Source: Bacteriovoracaceae bacterium | Lineage (GTDB): Bacteria > Bdellovibrionota > Bacteriovoracia > Bacteriovoracales > Bacteriovoracaceae | DNA: 9,508 nucleotides | Direction of reading: 5' to 3' | Assembly: GCA_023151145.1 (NCBI GenBank) | Contig: JAKLJM010000059.1 | Span: forward strand, 1-9,508 | Part shown: one piece after another, positions 5,679-9,508 of the stretch | How positions within the stretch are numbered: position 1 is the first letter of the stretch | Layout of the letters: each line of letters begins with the position of its first letter | Notes under the pieces: model-generated | The model's input: the letters and a program-made list of their open reading frames with translations, nothing else | Databases searched by the model: none | Told to the model about the DNA's origin: nothing | Translations under genes and position numbers: made by a program

Positions 5679-7239
5679 ATGACTTACGGTAAAAACAACC
5701 CACTGATTTATTATTTCTTAAACTCGCCGTTAAAACCATCTGCGCGACCTCTACTGAGTTTCTTAACCCAATTAAACTATCAACGAGCTTTGCATCCTTA
5801 TAGAAACGATCGATTTCGTCTTTTAACTCTCTAAACATGGCATTGGCACGAATCAAACGATCGCGTGAACGAGTTAGTCCAACGTAGTTCCACATTGTTT
5901 GTTTTAAGGTCAACCAGTCTTGCTGAATGAGTGCGGTATCTACTTCTTTAGTTCCATCTACCCATTCACGAATTTTTTGAGCGGAATAAATTTCTTCAGC
6001 ATCAATTCTTTTTTCAATATCACGAGCGGCAAAAGCACCGAAGCTCAATCCTTCTAAAAGAGAAGTTGAAGCAAGTCGATTTGCGCCATGAAGACCAGTA
6101 CAAGCTACTTCTCCAACAGCGTAAAGATGAGAAATAGTTGTTCTGCCATTTAAATCCGTTTTTACTCCCCCACAAGTGTAATGGGCTGCAGGAACCACAG
6201 GAATTGGTTCTTTGGTGATATCTACATCGTGCTCTAGGCAATGTTTGTATATTGTTGGGAAACGTGTCTTTACCCACTCCTGAGGTTTATGAGTGATGTC
6301 TAAATACACGCAGTCGTTTTGTGAAATAATAATTTCTTCCGCTATTGCTCGTGCGACAATATCACGAGAAGCTAATTCAAGATCAGAGCTATACTTGCGC
6401 ATAAATCTCTCACCTTTAGAATTAATAAGCACGCCCCCCTCTCCTCTTACCGCTTCAGAAATCAGAAAACGGCGATGAGTTGAACCACCATAAAAAGTTG
6501 TTGGATGAAATTGAATGAATTCCATATCAATAACTTGAGCTCCAGCACGTTTGGCCATGGCATGACCATCACCGCGGGCACCTTCTGAATTAGTGTGGTG
6601 AAGATAAAGAGAACCCACTCCACCAGTCGCTAAGATGGTGAACTTAGCCATATATTTTTTAACGACCTTAGATTCCTGATCATACAAGTATGCACCAAGA
6701 ACTTTATTTTCTTCATATCGTTGTGGTATTTCAATTCCATGGTGAAGAGAAGTAAGTAAGTCGATTGCCGTATGGGAAGTTAAAAACTTCACGTTAGGAA
6801 ATTTATTTTTATCATTTAAATAACGTAAGAGAGAAATTTGAATTTCTCTTCCTGTATAGTCACCTTTGTATAAAATACGCGCACAAGAATGAGCTGCTTC
6901 TTTTGTGAATTCAAATTCACCTAAGTTATTGCGTTCAAAATCAACTCCAGCTTTTTGAACAAGAAATTCTTCTAATAATTCACTTGAATGTTTTGCGACT
7001 AATTCTGCTGCTGGTAAATAGCTTGTCCCACTGCTAGCTTTCATGATGTCATCGACGAGTTCATTTTCAGAGCCTTTGGCGTAAATAATTCCACCTTGGG
7101 CCCAAACTGTATTAGTAGCTGCGGGGTCCTTTTCTCTAGTAACAATCGTTACCTGATAGCCTTTTTCAGCCAATGTCACTGCTGAAGATAACCCAGCAAT
7201 TCCCGTTCCTAATATTAAAACATCCGTCTTATACGACAT
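5677..7239 (-). CDS. nadB: L-aspartate oxidase NadB
   Basis: NadB is an FAD enzyme that oxidises L-aspartate to iminoaspartate, the first step of de novo NAD synthesis. It works with NadA, which is not in this window. At 520 aa it has full family length. The N-terminal Rossmann motif is ILGTGIAGLSSA (9-20). Fumarate-reductase/succinate-dehydrogenase flavoprotein motifs follow: TNTVWAQGG (42-50), TGRE (129-132), ILATGGVG (202-209), QFHPTT (243-248), EAVRGEGG (262-269), HYTCGG (353-358) and GLHGANRLASTSLLEG (382-397). The C-terminal helical domain is present, but the usual ESRG-x-HY ending reads NKSVGCFY and stops soon after. AGAGG lies 7 nt before the ATG, at the end of nadC, so the two genes (2 nt apart) are co-transcribed and probably coupled. 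Confidence 0.97.
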   Translation of the reverse strand: MSYKTDVLILGTGIAGLSSAVTLAEKGYQVTIVTREKDPAATNTVWAQGGIIYAKGSENELVDDIMKASSGTSYLPAAELVAKHSSELLEEFLVQKAGVDFERNNLGEFEFTKEAAHSCARILYKGDYTGREIQISLLRYLNDKNKFPNVKFLTSHTAIDLLTSLHHGIEIPQRYEENKVLGAYLYDQESKVVKKYMAKFTILATGGVGSLYLHHTNSEGARGDGHAMAKRAGAQVIDMEFIQFHPTTFYGGSTHRRFLISEAVRGEGGVLINSKGERFMRKYSSDLELASRDIVARAIAEEIIISQNDCVYLDITHKPQEWVKTRFPTIYKHCLEHDVDITKEPIPVVPAAHYTCGGVKTDLNGRTTISHLYAVGEVACTGLHGANRLASTSLLEGLSFGAFAARDIEKRIDAEEIYSAQKIREWVDGTKEVDTALIQQDWLTLKQTMWNYVGLTRSRDRLIRANAMFRELKDEIDRFYKDAKLVDSLIGLRNSVEVAQMVLTASLRNNKSVGCFYRKS

Positions 7240-7241
7240 GA

Positions 7242-8084
7242 CTACCTCTTAAATTTTAGCGAAATATCCACATGAGGTGCACTATGAGTGAGGGAACCAA
7301 TGCTTAAGGCATCAACTCCATCGATTAAATAATTTTTTATAGTATCTAATTTTAAGCCACCCGAAATTTCAATAGTCATTCCTTGAGGCTTTAATTTCAC
7401 TGCTTCTTTAATTTGATCCGGTGTAAAATTATCGAGCATAACTGTCGTAATGCCTAATTCAATAGCTTTTTGAAATTCATCTAACGAATGAATTTCAACA
7501 ACGATTGGTGCATAAAAACTTTGCATTGATTTAAAATGTGCCCACGCGGCTTCAAGACTTCCAAAAAAACTTTTATGATTATCTTTAATCATCCATGCAT
7601 CGGCTTGGCCGAAACGATGATTTGTAGCTCCCCCTAGGCGAACTGCATATTTTTCAACAGAACGAAGTCCAGGAGTTGTTTTACGAGTATCTAAAACATG
7701 AACTCGTTTTGAAGCTGCAGCTTCAACGAACTGGCTTGTGTACGTAGAAACACTGGTTGATCGTTGTAATAAATTTAGGGCTACTCGCTCGCCTGTAAGG
7801 GCAATGGCAAAAGGTAATTTAAATTTGATTTCATCACCTGGTTTAAATCTTCTTCCTTCAAAAGATTCAAAGTCAGAATATTTTAAATTTGCACCGAGAA
7901 AATTAAAGCTTGCTACAAAAAAAGGTAATCCAGACAAAAGAAGAGGAGATTTAATTTTTAAAGTCGCTGTGACTTCATCACAAGGAAGTGTAGCCGTGTA
8001 GTAGGAATTTCTCGAAAGATCATCTTCCTCAAAAAAACGTTTTAAGTCATTTTCAAATGATTTCAAAAAAAGAGCATCTAGCAT
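7242..8084 (-). CDS. nadC: Nicotinate-nucleotide pyrophosphorylase (quinolinate phosphoribosyltransferase) NadC
   Basis: NadC converts quinolinate and PRPP to nicotinate mononucleotide, CO2 and pyrophosphate in de novo NAD synthesis. At 280 aa it has normal length. The N-terminal domain (1-110) precedes the half-barrel. Key motifs: GERVALNLLQ (98-107, R100), DTRKTTPGLR (132-141, with R134 and K135), GGATNHRFG (151-159, H156 and R157), IKDNH (166-170, K167), VEIHS (196-200, E197), MLDNF (216-220, D218), EISGG (239-243) and GVDALSIGSLTHSAP (256-270). These match the basic substrate pocket of the family. The N-terminal motif usually read as ED-x-x-x-GD-x-T is here EDDLSRNSYYT, lacking the GD pair. 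The gene is first in the operon, with AAGG and AGGA just upstream of the ATG. nadA is not in the window. Confidence 0.96.
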   Translation of the reverse strand: MLDALFLKSFENDLKRFFEEDDLSRNSYYTATLPCDEVTATLKIKSPLLLSGLPFFVASFNFLGANLKYSDFESFEGRRFKPGDEIKFKLPFAIALTGERVALNLLQRSTSVSTYTSQFVEAAASKRVHVLDTRKTTPGLRSVEKYAVRLGGATNHRFGQADAWMIKDNHKSFFGSLEAAWAHFKSMQSFYAPIVVEIHSLDEFQKAIELGITTVMLDNFTPDQIKEAVKLKPQGMTIEISGGLKLDTIKNYLIDGVDALSIGSLTHSAPHVDISLKFKR

Positions 8085-8118
8085 AGATCCTAACCTTCAA
8101 AATAAGTTTATCCCCCCT

Positions 8119-8147
8119 TTCATAACTCCCAAAAATTCATAAGTTAA
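8119..8147 (-). promoter_or_regulatory. Candidate promoter of nadC-nadB
   Basis: Read on the minus strand, TTAACT (8147-8142) and TATGAA (8124-8119) are 17 bp apart, each two mismatches from consensus. Transcription would start near 8112, about 28 nt before the nadC ATG. The plus-strand motif TTCATAA occurs twice here (8119-8125 and 8136-8142), 17 bp apart and covering the promoter, so it could be a regulator site. No riboswitch-like fold is evident. Confidence 0.35.
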
Positions 8148-8185
8148 GAGCTTTTTTAGCTTTTTAGCCTTGAAACACCTAAGAC

Positions 8186-9274
8186 ATGAAAAAACTCTTC
8201 TTCACCTATCTGTCCTTTCTTTGCTTAATGTTGCTTTATCAAGGCTTCCTTGCCAATAAACAACAACTTAGATCATCGAGCATAAGCTATACCTATCATG
8301 AGCGAATCCTGAAGAAGCTTCCTGATCATCAAAAAAAATACTTTAACCTACTCTCCGCCTTCACGGTGGGAGATACAACACGTTTAAAAAATCTAAAAAC
8401 TGCTTATAAAAAGTTGGGGCTTGTTCACTTATTCACACCATCTGGTTTTCATTTTCAAGCCATACTTTTCCTTTTTAGCTTTTCTCTGCTTCGACGTTGG
8501 AAAAAAAGTGTCTTGATTTTAAGTGCTTTGATTTTTTTCCTTCCTGGCTTTGAGGCATTAAAACGAATTGTGTTAATAAAAAACCTAGAACTTTACCCGA
8601 AGTGGTTACCTCCTATTTTAAAAGACCGCTATGCACTTTTTCTCGCCGTCTTTACTCTCTTTTTTCTCTTGGGCGATTTTTTTAGAAATCCTCTTAGCTT
8701 TGCTTTTAGTTTTCTTTTTCTGGGTGTGATTTATGCTCAAGAAGAATTAAGTATTAAATCTTGGGTTCTAACATTTTGGGGATTATTCTTTGCTCAATTA
8801 CTTGTTCAGGTATTTTTTCCAATGAATATTTCTCTTGGTTCATTTTTCATCGGATATCTTTTAGGAATATTTTTTAATCTTCTCTTTCCATTCATGATTA
8901 TTTTTTATGTTCTGATAATCTGTGGTCTTTTTTCAACTTCACTTATTATCCTAGCACTCTGGCCGGTGAAATTTTTCCACATTATTGTTTTAAAATGCTC
9001 GCAATGGCACTTAAGTTTTTCCTCTTTAAATGGAACGCTAATCATTTTGTTATTACTTACAGGACTTGTTTTTCAAGTATTACCAATGGCCAAGTTTAAA
9101 CGAAAAATGAAAATACTTTTTTTCCTTTCACTGCTTTTTTCAAACTCTATCAATCTAAAAACTAAAAAACCTAAGGCTTTGCCCCGTCTTTCTGAAGAGA
9201 ATTCTTTAGACTATCAAGCAACAAAGAAAACTTCTGTGGTGAAGTCCGATAGTTTTTCCATAACAGGCGGATAA
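8186..9274 (+). CDS. ComEC/Rec2-type competence-domain membrane protein, core only
   Basis: This is a polytopic inner-membrane protein of 362 aa. The diagnostic stretch is at residues 57-90. SAFTVGDTTRL corresponds to the ComEC A-LLxGDR-x-L region, and GLVHLFTPSGFHF (78-90) to its GLSHLLAISGLHV signature. Later, NPLSFAFSFLFLGVI (168-182) and FFAQLLVQVFFPMNISLGSF (201-220) follow the order of the ComEC channel domain. About eight to nine hydrophobic helices are visible, the first at 3-22. Full ComEC is usually 600-800 aa, with an N-terminal OB-like domain and a C-terminal metallo-beta-lactamase-like domain. Both appear missing, and the tail after residue 322 is short and polar. It may pass single-stranded DNA in natural transformation, or be a diverged paralogue. 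The ATG has only a weak Shine-Dalgarno. The 3' end overlaps a convergent gene by 104 bp. Confidence 0.78.
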   Translation: MKKLFFTYLSFLCLMLLYQGFLANKQQLRSSSISYTYHERILKKLPDHQKKYFNLLSAFTVGDTTRLKNLKTAYKKLGLVHLFTPSGFHFQAILFLFSFSLLRRWKKSVLILSALIFFLPGFEALKRIVLIKNLELYPKWLPPILKDRYALFLAVFTLFFLLGDFFRNPLSFAFSFLFLGVIYAQEELSIKSWVLTFWGLFFAQLLVQVFFPMNISLGSFFIGYLLGIFFNLLFPFMIIFYVLIICGLFSTSLIILALWPVKFFHIIVLKCSQWHLSFSSLNGTLIILLLLTGLVFQVLPMAKFKRKMKILFFLSLLFSNSINLKTKKPKALPRLSEENSLDYQATKKTSVVKSDSFSITGG

Positions 9275-9508
9275 AGGGAAAAAACCAAAGCGCAAAGAGT
9301 AATGGTTTGTAGAAAAAATTGGCATATCGAAACGAAACAATTCGTCTATTTCGCTGATAAAGATAAGTTGTATAAAAGGGCTTTTGATGACAAGTTTTAC
9401 CTACTCGATGTAAAAGCTGCCAGTCCTTAATCACGCCAATGTTTTCACCACTTAAAAAACAACGAATCGAAAAATCCACATCTTCCCAATAAGTGTGTAG
9501 GCTCTCAT
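9171..9508 (-). CDS. Family 2 glycosyltransferase, C-terminal fragment (5' end outside window)
   Basis: The reading frame is open to the right edge, giving 111 residues of the C-terminal end. It begins ESLHTYWEDVDFSIRCFLSG. The YWEDVDFSIR stretch is the GT2 hallmark in which the acidic ED provides the catalytic base. The family's downstream features also appear in order: an invariant-type histidine (LLHRVG) and a YLYQRNR segment like the Y-x-x-RN of rhamnosyltransferase-type GT2 enzymes. A hydrophobic helix (about residues 68-83 of the fragment, PLLFALWFFPFIRLLW) and a basic tail come last. The likely role is adding a sugar to a surface polysaccharide or lipid at the cytoplasmic membrane face; the sugar cannot be told. 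A GTG at 9479 lies inside the catalytic motif, so it is not the true start. The last 104 bp overlap the ComEC-like gene on the other strand. Confidence 0.85.
   Translation of the reverse strand, partial: ESLHTYWEDVDFSIRCFLSGENIGVIKDWQLLHRVGKTCHQKPFYTTYLYQRNRRIVSFRYANFFYKPLLFALWFFPFIRLLWKNYRTSPQKFSLLLDSLKNSLQKDGAKP

Noticed and set aside
6020..6277. Minus-strand frame of 85 codons inside nadB
   Set aside because: It is out of frame with nadB over its most conserved motifs, so it is a shadow.
7738..8001. Plus-strand frame of 87 codons opposite nadC
   Set aside because: It is antisense to well-conserved NadC coding sequence and has no ribosome binding site or motif of its own.
8085..8185. NAD-related riboswitch or known NAD repressor site upstream of nadC
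   Set aside because: The predicted leader is only about 28 nt, no extended fold is visible, and the TTCATAA repeats do not match an operator I can name.
9171..9479. A short complete 102-codon gene starting at GTG 9479
   Set aside because: The frame continues upstream to the window edge, and the GTG lies inside the glycosyltransferase ED catalytic motif, so this is the end of a longer gene.

Overview
This is an AT-rich bacterial window, densely packed with genes. Gene content and protein style suggest a Gram-negative, predatory Bdellovibrio/Bacteriovorax-type bacterium. That is an inference from the flavour of the proteins (lysine-rich, Sec-exported small proteins, a stand-alone ComEC core, a nadC-nadB pair) and not a proof. 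No rRNA, tRNA, CRISPR array, transposase or phage gene is visible.

Layout, left to right. (1) The 3' part of a sensor histidine kinase gene (+) enters from the left edge. Its end overlaps the end of a three-gene minus-strand operon: an XRE-type regulator with a charged linker, a small secreted protein with a von Willebrand A-like signature, and the DNA repair glycosylase MutY. The operon genes are separated by 8 nt or overlap by 4 nt. (2) Divergent from the regulator is a cytoplasmic pentapeptide-repeat protein (+). The shared upstream region holds a good sigma70-type promoter for the pentapeptide gene. Its -35 box sits inside a pair of 16-bp direct repeats 18 bp apart, and a third, palindromic relative lies at the regulator's start codon. 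This looks like an autoregulatory operator. (3) A gap with three hairpins leads to a six-helix membrane protein resembling the VC0807 family (+). (4) A non-coding gap of nearly 500 bp follows. It contains three diverged tandem units with a period of about 148 bp. Each unit carries a hairpin with the conserved 7-nt loop CTCGTAA or CTAGTAA and a covarying stem, and the region also holds two almost identical bidirectional terminators. (5) nadC and nadB (minus) make quinolinate and then nicotinate mononucleotide together with NadA, which is not in the window. (6) Divergent from nadC is a membrane protein containing the ComEC/Rec2 channel core but no nuclease-like domain. (7) The end of a family-2 glycosyltransferase gene (minus) enters from the right edge and overlaps the ComEC-like gene's 3' end by 104 bp.

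The best candidate for something undescribed is the repeated hairpin region between the membrane protein gene and nadB. The regulator/pentapeptide divergon with its operator repeats comes second.
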